DNA of 53,542 nt from assembly GCA_021399395.1 (NCBI GenBank), contig JAAFKJ010000079.1, positions 1 through 53,542 of the forward strand. The letters run 5' to 3'. Position 1 is the first letter of the stretch, and each line of letters begins with the position of its first letter. Both the position numbers and the translations under genes were made by a program. The notes beneath the pieces are model-generated. The model saw nothing but the letters and a program-made list of their open reading frames with translations. It had not been told where the DNA came from and ran no database searches. Shown here piece after piece: positions 1-9,933 of this stretch. Source of the stretch: Candidatus Heimdallarchaeota archaeon. Lineage in GTDB: Archaea > Asgardarchaeota > Heimdallarchaeia > Heimdallarchaeales > Heimdallarchaeaceae.

Positions 1-1334
1 CTCACTAGGATGACATCTTGTTGTTTATCAGCTACTTCTTTTGCTCTATCAGCATCAAAAATCGCTAACCCAGTTGCTGCTGCCGCACCTGCGGCTAAAC
101 CAGAACCTAGGAATTTATCATCCATGCTTGCTTTAACTTGTTTAATTGGGGCATTGGCGTCTATTTTTCCCCAATCCACAGATGGAAATAGTGTGTTTTC
201 GACATCACTTGGGTTGACTCTTAATATTGCTTCTTCCTTTGAAATTTTACCTTCATTAACTAAATCATATGCTATCTGACCAGCAGCTATACCTGTTCTT
301 TTTCCGTTTCTTGTTTGGAGCATGAACATTTTTCCTTGCTGGATAGTAAATTCCATATCTTGCATATCGCTATATCTTTCTTCTAATAATCCAGAGATTT
401 CTAGAAGCTGATTATATAGTTCAGGCATTGTTTTTTGAAGATCTTCAATTGGTACTGGTGTTCGAATTCCTGCAACAACATCTTCTCCTTGAGCATTTAC
501 TAAGTATTCACCATATAGTTTCTTTTCACCATTTGATGGATTACGTGTAAAAGCTACTCCAGTAGCTGATGTTTCTCCAAGGTTTCCATATACCATAGTC
601 ATAACGTTAACTGCTGTACCTAAATCATGTGGAATACCTTGATGGTTTCTATAATCAATTGCTCTTCTAGTATTCCAACTTCTGAAAACAGCACGAATGG
701 CATCATCTAATTGTTTTCTTGGATCTTGAGGAAATTCTTCTCCTAGATGTTCTTTGTAAATTGTCTTGTATGTTTGTATTAACTTCTTGAGATCATCAGC
801 AGATATTTCAGTATCATTTTCAACATTTAATTCATGTTTGAGTTTTTGTAATTCTTTCTCAAAATGTTCTTTACTTACACCTCTGACTACATCAGCATAC
901 ATGTACATGAAACGTCGATATGAATCATAAGCAAATCTTGAATCGTTAGAAACTTTTGCTAATCCCTCTACTGAAACATCATTCAAACCCAGATTTAGTA
1001 CTGTATCCATCATACCAGGCATTGAAATTTTTGCCCCTGAACGAACAGAAACTAGAAGCGGATCTTTCTCATCACCTAATTTCTTACCCATGTGATTCTC
1101 CAATGCTTCTAGTGTTTCATCAATACTTTCCTTTAATCCTGGAGGATAGGATTCATTGTTCTCTAAGAAATGAAGACATGCTTGAGTAGAGATTACAAAA
1201 CCAGGTGGAACAGGCAAACCTAAAGAAGTCATTTCTGCCAAATTTGCTCCTTTTCCACCAAGTGTATCTTTTAAATCTGCACTCCCTTCGCAGATTTCTT
1301 TATTAAAAAATTTGTAAACGTATTTCTCTGTCAT
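1..1334 (-). CDS. ppdK: pyruvate, phosphate dikinase (N-terminal part; runs off the left window edge)
   Basis: Reverse-strand translation from ATG at 1334: MTEKYVYKFFNKEICEGSADLKDTLGGKGANLAEMTSLGLPVPPGFVISTQACL...SVRSGAKISMPGMMDTVLNLGLND...; PPDK N-terminal ATP-grasp signature. Absent from the ORF track because no stop lies in the window. Confidence 0.95.
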   Translation of the reverse strand, partial: MTEKYVYKFFNKEICEGSADLKDTLGGKGANLAEMTSLGLPVPPGFVISTQACLHFLENNESYPPGLKESIDETLEALENHMGKKLGDEKDPLLVSVRSGAKISMPGMMDTVLNLGLNDVSVEGLAKVSNDSRFAYDSYRRFMYMYADVVRGVSKEHFEKELQKLKHELNVENDTEISADDLKKLIQTYKTIYKEHLGEEFPQDPRKQLDDAIRAVFRSWNTRRAIDYRNHQGIPHDLGTAVNVMTMVYGNLGETSATGVAFTRNPSNGEKKLYGEYLVNAQGEDVVAGIRTPVPIEDLQKTMPELYNQLLEISGLLEERYSDMQDMEFTIQQGKMFMLQTRNGKRTGIAAGQIAYDLVNEGKISKEEAILRVNPSDVENTLFPSVDWGKIDANAPIKQVKASMDDKFLGSGLAAGAAAATGLAIFDADRAKEVADKQQDVILV

Positions 1335-1446
1335 CTAATTGACACCTTCTGGTTAAGCTTTGAAACATTAGGTTTAAAAATTTATGATTAAGCAAGTTTT
1401 TCTTTGAAAGGGATAAATTTAACTAATCTCAAAAGAAAACAATAAT

Positions 1447-2259
1447 GTGAAAGATAAATTAATACTATTAACAAATGATGATGGAATTAAATCCCAGGGT
1501 CTAAATTCCTTAAGAGAAGAAGTAAATAAAATAGCGAAAGTTGTCTGTTTTGCACCTGCAGAACCAAGTTCAGCCGTTTCTAAAGCACTTACTTTCCACA
1601 AACCAATAAGATTCTTTCAAGTTGATTATGAGGATGGATCTATCGGATATAGTACAACTGGTGCTCCTGCTGACAACATCTTTGTTGGATTTCATGTTCT
1701 TAAAAGAAAACCTGATCTTGTAATTAGTGGTATTAACTATGGAGATAATTCATCTATTCATTCGATTCTCACTAGTGGTACTTGCGCCGCTGCCTTTGAA
1801 GCTGCTTTCAACAATGTTCCTGCAATTGCTTTTTCAACTGATGTTGCTGACGACTCGCAGTTAATTGATCAAAAGGGAGTGGATTTTAGTAAAATAGCAA
1901 AAATATCAGCAGAAATCGTAAAAATAGTTCTAGAATTAGATTGGCCTGAGAATTTAGCATTTCTTAATGTGAATTATCCAAAAGAAATTACAAAAGACAC
2001 TCAAGTTTTCATTACATCTCCAACACTCTACAAATATGACAATTACATGGTTGAGAAGTCTGATCCTCGGAACTTACCCTACCTATGGTTATGGGGCGAA
2101 AGAAAAAAGACATTTCAAGAAAACACAGATAGTTGGGCAGTTGTTGAACAGAATGCCATCAGTATTTCTCCAATCAGTTTGGATTTGCACCGTATATCTG
2201 AACCTGCAACTAAAATTATGGAAAAATTACAGGATCAGATTAGAATTAATATAAGCTGA
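1447..2259 (+). CDS. surE: 5'/3'-nucleotidase SurE
   Basis: LLTNDDGIKSQGLNSL N-terminus and ISGINYGDN...TSGTCAAAFEAA motifs; GTG start. Confidence 0.93.
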   Translation: MKDKLILLTNDDGIKSQGLNSLREEVNKIAKVVCFAPAEPSSAVSKALTFHKPIRFFQVDYEDGSIGYSTTGAPADNIFVGFHVLKRKPDLVISGINYGDNSSIHSILTSGTCAAAFEAAFNNVPAIAFSTDVADDSQLIDQKGVDFSKIAKISAEIVKIVLELDWPENLAFLNVNYPKEITKDTQVFITSPTLYKYDNYMVEKSDPRNLPYLWLWGERKKTFQENTDSWAVVEQNAISISPISLDLHRISEPATKIMEKLQDQIRINIS

Positions 2260-2319
2260 CACTCAATCCTCAAAAATCCATTAATCTTTTCCTTTAAATA
2301 CTAAAATCTTGATAAGAAA

Positions 2320-3729
2320 GTGATTGGTTTGGCCATTGAATCACGCGAGTACCAGAATTTCATAATTGAAAAAATATCCTCACTAGTTAAGGATAACCAT
2401 AGCGTTATTTTGGAGCTTGACTGTGGAATGGGCAAGCGCGTTATGATGTACAGACTTCTAACTGAGACATTCAAAGAAAAGAAAGTTATTGTTTTTCTTC
2501 AGACCCATTCTTCTCTTGAAGAAACAGTTCTGTACCTTGAGAGAGAATATGGGGGCATAGAAAAGTTAGCAGCAATTAAAAGTGGTACCAATGCAAATTA
2601 TAGGAAGTATATCATTGAGAATAATAGAGTAATTTTATCATTACCCACTGTTTTTTCAAATACTCTAAAGAAATATCCTGAGTTAGCTAAGGATATTGAA
2701 TTCATAATCATTAATGAAGTAGATCAAATAATTAGAAGGGTTTCACATCGTAGAGTATTGTGCGTTCCTTGGAATATGTTGCTCCCAGCTTTGGAAAACT
2801 CAAAAGTAATAGGTATGAGTGGTACATTAAGAGATGACCACGTTGTATTAGATGAAGATCAACTGAAGATTCGAAATGAATTGAAGACCTTGCTAGATTT
2901 TATTCCTAGAAGTGCAACAATCACAATTGAGGATTTTATGGATACAGATATTAAAGAATATATTCAAGATACAGAAGTTCTCATCAATCCTGTAAAAGAT
3001 GAAAAAACAGCTACCATAATCAATACGATTACAGAGCACATTAAACTTACGAGAGAAGAGATCATCAAGGAAGTAGGAGAAACATCTCCTAAAGATTTAG
3101 CAAAACTGCGAAAGGATTTCTTCAATAATCTACCGCTTATTGCAGTTGAAACAGAGTTGGTAGAAAACCTAAATAGTCTTCTATTATTGCGCAAATATGT
3201 TTATTCAATGCCTGCTAGTTCGTATAGGAACTATCTTTTTAGATATGATTTTGAGAAAAAAGAAACCTTCGATTTACCAGAAATTAGTGGGAAGGAATTG
3301 GAAATTGTAAAAATTGCAAAAGAATATCAAAAAATAACAGTTCTGTGTTCTTTTCTATCTACTGTTGATTCCCTAGCTTCGTTGTTAGAAAAAGAAGGGT
3401 TTGAAATATTCATAGTTACAGGAAGAATAAAAAATAAAGGAGAAATTATTGAAGCGTTTAAGAAATCAGAGAAGCAATCAGCTCTTATTTTATCACCCGT
3501 TGGGGAGAGAGATTTAGATCTTCCACAAACTGAGGTTATCATAGTATTCGATTTAGTTAATTCTCCCAAGACCGTTTATCAAAAAATGAAGAGAGGTAGA
3601 GGTGGGAAGGTAGTGCTACTTTTCTACGAAGACACTTCTGAGAAACAAAAAGTCAAAGGTGTTGTTGATAAGATAGCAATCCGTTATCCTTGGTCACTTA
3701 TCTTTCACGTTAATAAGAACAAGAAGTAG
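2320..3729 (+). CDS. SF2 helicase-like protein with degenerate ATPase motifs
   Basis: Two-RecA layout: CGMGKR (motif I-like), NEVD (motif II position), SGTL (motif III-like), QKMKRGRGG (motif VI-like). GTG start. Confidence 0.65.
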   Translation: MIGLAIESREYQNFIIEKISSLVKDNHSVILELDCGMGKRVMMYRLLTETFKEKKVIVFLQTHSSLEETVLYLEREYGGIEKLAAIKSGTNANYRKYIIENNRVILSLPTVFSNTLKKYPELAKDIEFIIINEVDQIIRRVSHRRVLCVPWNMLLPALENSKVIGMSGTLRDDHVVLDEDQLKIRNELKTLLDFIPRSATITIEDFMDTDIKEYIQDTEVLINPVKDEKTATIINTITEHIKLTREEIIKEVGETSPKDLAKLRKDFFNNLPLIAVETELVENLNSLLLLRKYVYSMPASSYRNYLFRYDFEKKETFDLPEISGKELEIVKIAKEYQKITVLCSFLSTVDSLASLLEKEGFEIFIVTGRIKNKGEIIEAFKKSEKQSALILSPVGERDLDLPQTEVIIVFDLVNSPKTVYQKMKRGRGGKVVLLFYEDTSEKQKVKGVVDKIAIRYPWSLIFHVNKNKK

Positions 3730-3823
3730 TCTAGTAATAGCAGTCTTGATTCATAAGCTTTTTAATATAACAGAAAACCACTTTACTGCGAGGAATTAAT
3801 TTTTATTTGGTTAAGGTGTTTAA

Positions 3824-6800
3824 ATGGCCAAAAAGAAAAGTAAAGCAGACGCTAACAGTCGTTGGGTTTTAGTTAACTCTATGTTTGAGGAACTAGGTTT
3901 AGTTCGCCAGCATCTTGATTCTTTTAACGATTTCATTGAAAACGGTCTTCAATCCGTTATTAAAGAAATAAAGGTTATAGAACCTGAAGATTCTGAATTT
4001 TATGTTAAGCTGGAAAAAGTTGAAGTTGAAGAACCCACAATCCGAGAAGCAGATGGATCCCAAAGTTCCATTTATCCTATGGAAGCAAGAATTAGAAATC
4101 TTACCTACGCATCTAGATTAAATCTTCATATGACACCTATTCGAAAAGGTGGTAGCGATGGTGTCGAGATTCCCTTGGAAACAATCAGTGTTTTTATTGG
4201 ATATCTTCCCATAATGCTGAAGTCTAAAAGATGCCAATTATATAACCGTGCTCCAGAATCTTTAGTTAAACTTGGAGAAGATCCAAAAGATCCTGGTGGT
4301 TATTTCTTAGTTAACGGGAGTGAGAGAGTCATTGTTACTCAGGAAGATTTAGCTCCTAATCGAATTCTAATTGAGAAACTAAAAAGTAAAGGAAACGTAA
4401 CAAGTGAAGCTAAAGTTTTCAGTGTTATTCATGGTTTTAGAGCACCTGTTACTGTTGAACATACAAATGATGGTCAATTAAGAGTCAGTTTTCCAAGTAT
4501 GCCTAGAAAAATCTCTCTAATATTGCTTATGAGAGCACTAGGAATTGAGAGGGATGACATGATTGCAATGGCTATAAGTCCAACTCCAAAACTTCGTGCA
4601 AGAGTTATGTCCATCTTAATGAGGGAATCTTCAGAAATTGATACTACTGAAGAATCTTTAGATTATATAGGAAAGAGAGTTGCTGTAGGACAAACCAAGG
4701 AATATCGTATTAACCGTGCGATGCAAGTGTTAGATAAATATTTACTACCTCATCTTGGAAGTGATGAGGATTCAAGATTAAAGAAAGCATTCTTCTTAGC
4801 AAGAATGGCTCAAAGATTACTGGAACTTGAATTAGGTATTAGACAACAAGACGATAAAGATCATTATGCAAATAAAAGGCTAAAACTAGCTGGTGATTTA
4901 CTATTAATGCTATATAGAGTAGCTTTTCATGCCTTATGTCGTGACATCAAATACCAGTTAGAGAGAGTTACTGTCCGCGGTCGAAAACCCAATCTCAAAA
5001 CAGCTGTTCGTGCAGATTTAATTACAGAGAGATTGCGTCATGCTTTAGCAACAGGAAATTGGACAGGTGGAAAATCTGGAGTAAGCCAGCTTCTTGACAG
5101 AACAAATTACATGTCAGCATTAAGCCATCTTAGAAGAGTTGTAAGTCCACTAAGTAGAAGTCAACCTCACTTCGAAGCAAGAGATCTTCATCCAACACAT
5201 TTTGGTAAAATATGTCCAAATGAAACACCTGAAGGACCAAACTGTGGTCTAGTGAAGAATCTTGCCCTTCAAGCTTTCATAAGTGTTGGTTTGGATAGTG
5301 CAGATGTCGAAAAGAAACTTATCAATGAGTTGAAGTTAAATAAAATTGAACCAAAAGATATGATTGAACCTAGCTCACCTCTTGCTAAGCTTGTTGCTGA
5401 CGCTGAGTATTGTAAAGTATTCTTAAACGGTAGTTTTCTAGGTGTTGTTCAAGATGCTAACGAATTTCGTAAAATAATTATACAAAAGCGTAGATCAGGT
5501 GACCTTCATCATGAGATTAATATTTCACATTATTCTGATACAAATGAAATCATGGTCAGTTGTGACGCAGGTAGAGTTCGTCGCCCTCTAATAATTGTTA
5601 ATGAGGGGACTCATGCACTCACAAAAGAGATGTTCAACTGGATTAAAAGCAATAAATGGTCATGGAGTGATTTAGTAAGAAATCAAGTTGTTGAATATGT
5701 TGACGCTGAGGAAGAAGAAAACCTATTCATCGCCATTGATGAAGATTATTTAGTATCCGAATCTTCTCATATGGAAATTACTCCAAGTACAATTTTAGGA
5801 ATTTGTGCTTCATTAATTCCATTTCCAGAACACAATCGTTCAGATCGTAACGTCTATGAAGCTGGGATGGCAAAACAAGCCCTCGGTATATTTTCAGCTA
5901 ATTTCAGATATCGTATGGATACAAGAGCTCATATCTTGCATTATCCGCAGAAGCCGTTAGTAAAAACTCACGGTATGGATTCCATTCATTTTGAAAGCCG
6001 TCCTGCTGGGCAAAATTTCATTGTAGCTATCTTATCTTATGAAGGATATAACATGGAAGATGCTTTGTTAATTAATAAAGCAGCCATAGAAAGAGGTTTG
6101 GGAAGAAGCACATTCTTCCGAACATATGATGCTGAAGAACGAAAATATCCTAATGGTCAAGAGGACACCTTTGAAATCCCTGATGATACAGTTAGAGGTT
6201 ACAAAGACGAATCCCAATATGTACATCTCGGAGAGGATGGAATTATTGAACCAGAAATTTCTGTTGATGGCAGTCGAGGAGAAGTTCTTATCGGCCGTAC
6301 CAGTCCACCTAGATTTCTAGAAGAATATACTGAATTTGAAGTTCCTCCTCAAAACAGAAGAGAAACAAGCAAGGCCATGAGACATGGTGAAAAAGGCATC
6401 TCTGACACGGTAGTGCTTACAGATACTAACGAAGGAAATAGGCTCGTAAAAGTCAAAGTAAGATCTGAAAGAGTTCCTGAAATTGGTGATAAATTTGCTT
6501 CACGACATGGTCAAAAAGGTGTAATTGGTTTAATCATCCCACAGGAAGATATGCCTTTTACTGAGGAAGGATTAGTACCTGATATTATTATCAATCCCCA
6601 CGCCGTTCCATCAAGAATGACAATAGGGATGCTAATGGAATTGCTTGCTGGTAAAGTTGCAGCACATTCTGGTGACGCAATTTACGGAACAGCTTTTAGC
6701 AAAATGAAGATTAGCGGATTGCATGAAGCTTTAATGAAACTTCAAATGCACCCACTTGGTAGAGAAGTAATGTATGACGGTAAAACAGGAAGAAGATTAG

Positions 6801-7222
6801 AGGGAACCATTTTTGTTGGATCTCAATTTTATCAAAAACTCCACCATCTAGTCCAAGACAAAATACATGCTCGTGCCCGTGGTCCTATTCAGATGCTCAC
6901 TAGACAACCAACAGAAGGAAGAGCTCGTGAAGGTGGTCTTCGTTTTGGAGAAATGGAAAGAGATTGTCTTATTGGTCATGGAACCTCCATTCTACTTAAA
7001 GAAAGATTGTTGGATGAATCAGATAAAACAGATGCTCTTATTTGTTCGAAATGTGGATTTCTTGCAATGTATGATAGAAATAGAGATAGATATCATTGTC
7101 CAATTTGTAAAGAGGAAACCACAGTCTCTAGAGTTGTCATAAGTTATGCATTCAAATTGCTAATGCAAGAACTAATGAGTTTAGGTATTGCACCCCATAT
7201 TGAATTAGAAGATGTAGCTTAA
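3824..7222 (+). CDS. rpoB: DNA-directed RNA polymerase subunit B (unsplit)
   Basis: 1132 aa; GSERVIVTQEDLAPNR, HPTHFGKICPNETPEGPNCGLVKNLA, GDKFASRHGQKGVIG, C-terminal zinc ribbon CSKCGF...CPIC. Confidence 0.98.
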   Translation: MAKKKSKADANSRWVLVNSMFEELGLVRQHLDSFNDFIENGLQSVIKEIKVIEPEDSEFYVKLEKVEVEEPTIREADGSQSSIYPMEARIRNLTYASRLNLHMTPIRKGGSDGVEIPLETISVFIGYLPIMLKSKRCQLYNRAPESLVKLGEDPKDPGGYFLVNGSERVIVTQEDLAPNRILIEKLKSKGNVTSEAKVFSVIHGFRAPVTVEHTNDGQLRVSFPSMPRKISLILLMRALGIERDDMIAMAISPTPKLRARVMSILMRESSEIDTTEESLDYIGKRVAVGQTKEYRINRAMQVLDKYLLPHLGSDEDSRLKKAFFLARMAQRLLELELGIRQQDDKDHYANKRLKLAGDLLLMLYRVAFHALCRDIKYQLERVTVRGRKPNLKTAVRADLITERLRHALATGNWTGGKSGVSQLLDRTNYMSALSHLRRVVSPLSRSQPHFEARDLHPTHFGKICPNETPEGPNCGLVKNLALQAFISVGLDSADVEKKLINELKLNKIEPKDMIEPSSPLAKLVADAEYCKVFLNGSFLGVVQDANEFRKIIIQKRRSGDLHHEINISHYSDTNEIMVSCDAGRVRRPLIIVNEGTHALTKEMFNWIKSNKWSWSDLVRNQVVEYVDAEEEENLFIAIDEDYLVSESSHMEITPSTILGICASLIPFPEHNRSDRNVYEAGMAKQALGIFSANFRYRMDTRAHILHYPQKPLVKTHGMDSIHFESRPAGQNFIVAILSYEGYNMEDALLINKAAIERGLGRSTFFRTYDAEERKYPNGQEDTFEIPDDTVRGYKDESQYVHLGEDGIIEPEISVDGSRGEVLIGRTSPPRFLEEYTEFEVPPQNRRETSKAMRHGEKGISDTVVLTDTNEGNRLVKVKVRSERVPEIGDKFASRHGQKGVIGLIIPQEDMPFTEEGLVPDIIINPHAVPSRMTIGMLMELLAGKVAAHSGDAIYGTAFSKMKISGLHEALMKLQMHPLGREVMYDGKTGRRLEGTIFVGSQFYQKLHHLVQDKIHARARGPIQMLTRQPTEGRAREGGLRFGEMERDCLIGHGTSILLKERLLDESDKTDALICSKCGFLAMYDRNRDRYHCPICKEETTVSRVVISYAFKLLMQELMSLGIAPHIELEDVA

Positions 7223-7266
7223 AGTCTCCATTCTTCAAATTTCTTTATTTCTTTTCTTAAAATCGT

Positions 7267-7668
7267 TTAAGTACGAGATAGTATTAGGTCATCATATTCC
7301 TTATTGGAAATTTTCTTTATATTATAGTGGTGAAATTTTTCTCCTATAATTTTAGCAAGAAGATGATAGCACAGATTTTTTTCCCCTCTACTTAAAACTC
7401 TAATTTGATAATCTGTACATTCACAGAAGTTATCTTCGATTATCAAATAATTCTGGCTCTTTCCTTCTACTTCCCAAATGGCAATTTTCTCATTTAAAAC
7501 GTGTTTGTGCAATTTGTTTTCTTTGAGAATATTGAATGCTTTCGCACCCCTATTTTCAAAAAGAGACATCATTTCATTCTCGAATATTTCCGAGAGAGTT
7601 CCTTCATTTTGAATAAGAGCTAGTAATTTATCCAAATTCTTTTTATCATCAGTAGAAGATTGCCTCAT
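7267..7668 (-). CDS. SWIM zinc-finger protein, Shu2/SWS1 (ZSWIM7)-like
   Basis: CEC...CYHLLA matches the CxC...CxHxxA SWIM signature; flanking context resembles ZSWIM7. Confidence 0.6.
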   Translation of the reverse strand: MRQSSTDDKKNLDKLLALIQNEGTLSEIFENEMMSLFENRGAKAFNILKENKLHKHVLNEKIAIWEVEGKSQNYLIIEDNFCECTDYQIRVLSRGEKNLCYHLLAKIIGEKFHHYNIKKISNKEYDDLILSRT

Positions 7669-7774
7669 TTATTCTAACCTTGTTTTATTTTGCTATAATT
7701 TTACTTATGTTCAGTATTAGAATTTGTTTCTCTAAAAGTTTTTGACAAAATAGATGAAAGTAAAAGGTCTGATG

Positions 7775-8212
7775 CTATTGTTTGATCATTACATCAACAA
7801 TATCAAATTGTCTAAGAACTAAATTCTTTACTTTGTTGATGTTCTTACCGTTTCTTCCTATGGCCCTGCCTTTATCTTTATTATCAACTTCAACAGTTGC
7901 GACTTTTCCATTTTTCCTTTCAAGTAATGAGATATTCTTGATTATAATGGGTAAGAAACAGTTTTTGATGAATTTTGCAGGGTCAGAGGAATGTTCAATG
8001 ATTTCTACATCCTTTGCTATCATTTCTTTTAATTTATTGATGTTAATCCCTCTTTTACCTATCGCTAAACCAGCTTGTCCCTCAGAAACAACAAAGACAA
8101 CCTTGTTGTCTTCTTCCTCAACTATGCAATCGTTTATTGTAACATTTACAATTCCTTGGAGAATTGTTATATATTGCATTTCAGTTTGGGAAAGTTTGAC
8201 AGAAGGCATTTT
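7775..8212 (-). CDS. nusA: archaeal NusA-like transcription factor (two KH domains)
   Basis: VSEGQAGLAIGKRGININKLKE and DKGRAIGRNGKNINKVKNL KH motifs; adjacent to L30e. ORF extends to 8224, but MPSVKLSQTEMQ is the likelier start. Confidence 0.9.
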   Translation of the reverse strand, partial: KMPSVKLSQTEMQYITILQGIVNVTINDCIVEEEDNKVVFVVSEGQAGLAIGKRGININKLKEMIAKDVEIIEHSSDPAKFIKNCFLPIIIKNISLLERKNGKVATVEVDNKDKGRAIGRNGKNINKVKNLVLRQFDIVDVMIKQ

Positions 8213-8427
8213 TTGTACTCCCACATTTTGGATAGTGTTTTGTTGATTTTTTCGCGTTGCTTAAACACGCCTATTTCTTTATGATTCAAGTTAATTTTAG
8301 TATTCAGTTGTTTAAAAGTGTATTCAAACATAAGTTTGTATCATTTTCTTTGGATAACAAATTTACATTAAACACGCTATAATAAAGAAAATGATTTGTT
8401 ATTTGCATCTATTCTTTACTCCCTATC

Positions 8428-8730
8428 CTATTTTTTCTTAACAGCTTTAATTATGTCACTATCTCCCATTGACAAAATTGTTAAAGCAGCTACGAAATGT
8501 GGACGACCACAAACAGCTCCCAGATCAAGAGATGACCCAGAAAATACCAATGTTGGTACTTCAGAGATTTCAGCATATCTATTTATATCCTCTTTAATGT
8601 CTTGAGGAGTGTTTTCTGCTAAAATTACTAACTTTGCTTGTTTGTTGAGTAAAGCTTGTTTAGCTGAATCTGCACCATAGGAAACTTTTCCTGTGTCGAC
8701 AGCTATTCTTATACTGCGGTTAATATCCAT
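8428..8730 (-). CDS. rpl30e: 50S ribosomal protein L30e
   Basis: MDINRSIRIAVDTGKVSYGADSAKQALLNKQAKLVILAENTP...GRPHFVAALTI; start moved inside the 120-aa ORF. Confidence 0.93.
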   Translation of the reverse strand: MDINRSIRIAVDTGKVSYGADSAKQALLNKQAKLVILAENTPQDIKEDINRYAEISEVPTLVFSGSSLDLGAVCGRPHFVAALTILSMGDSDIIKAVKKK

Positions 8731-8863
8731 ATGTTTACACCTTTCTTTTACTTGTGGTCTTTTTTTACTTAAATTCTTAAATATTTGCACTTTCGAGTTT
8801 TATATAAAATAGTTATTTGAGTCAAAGGTTTTTCAGATATCATAAATTTGCATGATTATGTAA

Positions 8864-9757
8864 TTAGACTTTGAAAGCTCCTGAGAAAAGAACATCCCAA
8901 GCTTTACTCCAACGATCAGGATGAGCAACATCAATCCAGAATGCATTTTTGGGGCACAAATATGCTTTGACTTTTTTCTCTGTTATAATTTCAGGTAAAA
9001 TATCACCCGAGATAGATTTTCCTTCTGCATTAGATAGATAATCAATAATCTCAGGTTCAAAAACATATATTCCTGTATTAATGAAGCCGCTTTGTTGGGT
9101 TTTTGTAGGGGTTTCCTCAAATCTAGTAACTAAATTAGTTGTAAAATCATCCACATAAAAAACACCATAGTCAGAAAAAAGGCCCTTATCAGTTTTCTTT
9201 CCCATAGATTGATAGTAGTCATTGACACCTATTCCACAGAGAGTTACAATGTGATTTTTTCTATGTTTCTTATGATATTCAATAATACTGTTAAGATTGA
9301 TATCTGTCAAAATATCTGAGTGCATAACAACAAATGTATCTGAAATGAGATTACGTGCATTATATATTGCCCCAGCTGTATCTAGATTTGCTGTTTCGCT
9401 TACATAACTTAAATTCAAATCATTCCAGTTTTGACCAAAATACTTCATTATTCGGTTTCCTAATTTTCCAATTAGAAGTATAACGTCAGTAATTCCGCTT
9501 TTAGATATTAGCTCTAAGTTATATTCAAGTAAAGGTTTGTAACCGACTGGAATCATTGCTTTAGGGATAGTTTCAGTTAGTGGTTTTAATCTAGCTCCTT
9601 CTCCTCCTGCAAGAATGAAAGTTTTAATTTTCCTTAGTTCAAACTCTTTTTCAATTAGTTTGATGAGAAAGTCTTTAATCGACCCGGGACCTTTTTTTTC
9701 ACAAACAGCATCCCATATTCTCTCTGGAAACTCAACTGTAAATTTATGAACCATCAA
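8864..9757 (-). CDS. sugar-phosphate nucleotidyltransferase with N-terminal RHH-like extension
   Basis: FILAGGEGARLKPLTETIPKAMIPVGYKPLLEYNLELI nucleotidyltransferase signature, preceded by about 40 aa (VHKFTVEFPERIWDAVCEKKGPGSIKDFLIKLIEKEFE). Confidence 0.85.
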   Translation of the reverse strand: MMVHKFTVEFPERIWDAVCEKKGPGSIKDFLIKLIEKEFELRKIKTFILAGGEGARLKPLTETIPKAMIPVGYKPLLEYNLELISKSGITDVILLIGKLGNRIMKYFGQNWNDLNLSYVSETANLDTAGAIYNARNLISDTFVVMHSDILTDINLNSIIEYHKKHRKNHIVTLCGIGVNDYYQSMGKKTDKGLFSDYGVFYVDDFTTNLVTRFEETPTKTQQSGFINTGIYVFEPEIIDYLSNAEGKSISGDILPEIITEKKVKAYLCPKNAFWIDVAHPDRWSKAWDVLFSGAFKV

Positions 9758-9933
9758 ATTTCACCTAGCATAACTGTTGTTATGACTAGTTATTCCAACT
9801 CTTAATTCCTTTTTAGTTTTACCCTTTCTATTTCAAAAAGATAATAGTGAATTTTCTAGTACTCTCCATTAACCAATAGGTTTTTTTAACAGCTTTAGCA
9901 TAAAATGTTAGTCCAGATTGTGAAGGAATTCAA

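Noticed and set aside
10-279. 89-aa plus-strand ORF
   Set aside because: Antisense to the PPDK coding sequence on the minus strand.
7782-8246. 154-aa plus-strand ORF
   Set aside because: Antisense to nusA, whose KH motifs clearly mark the coding strand.
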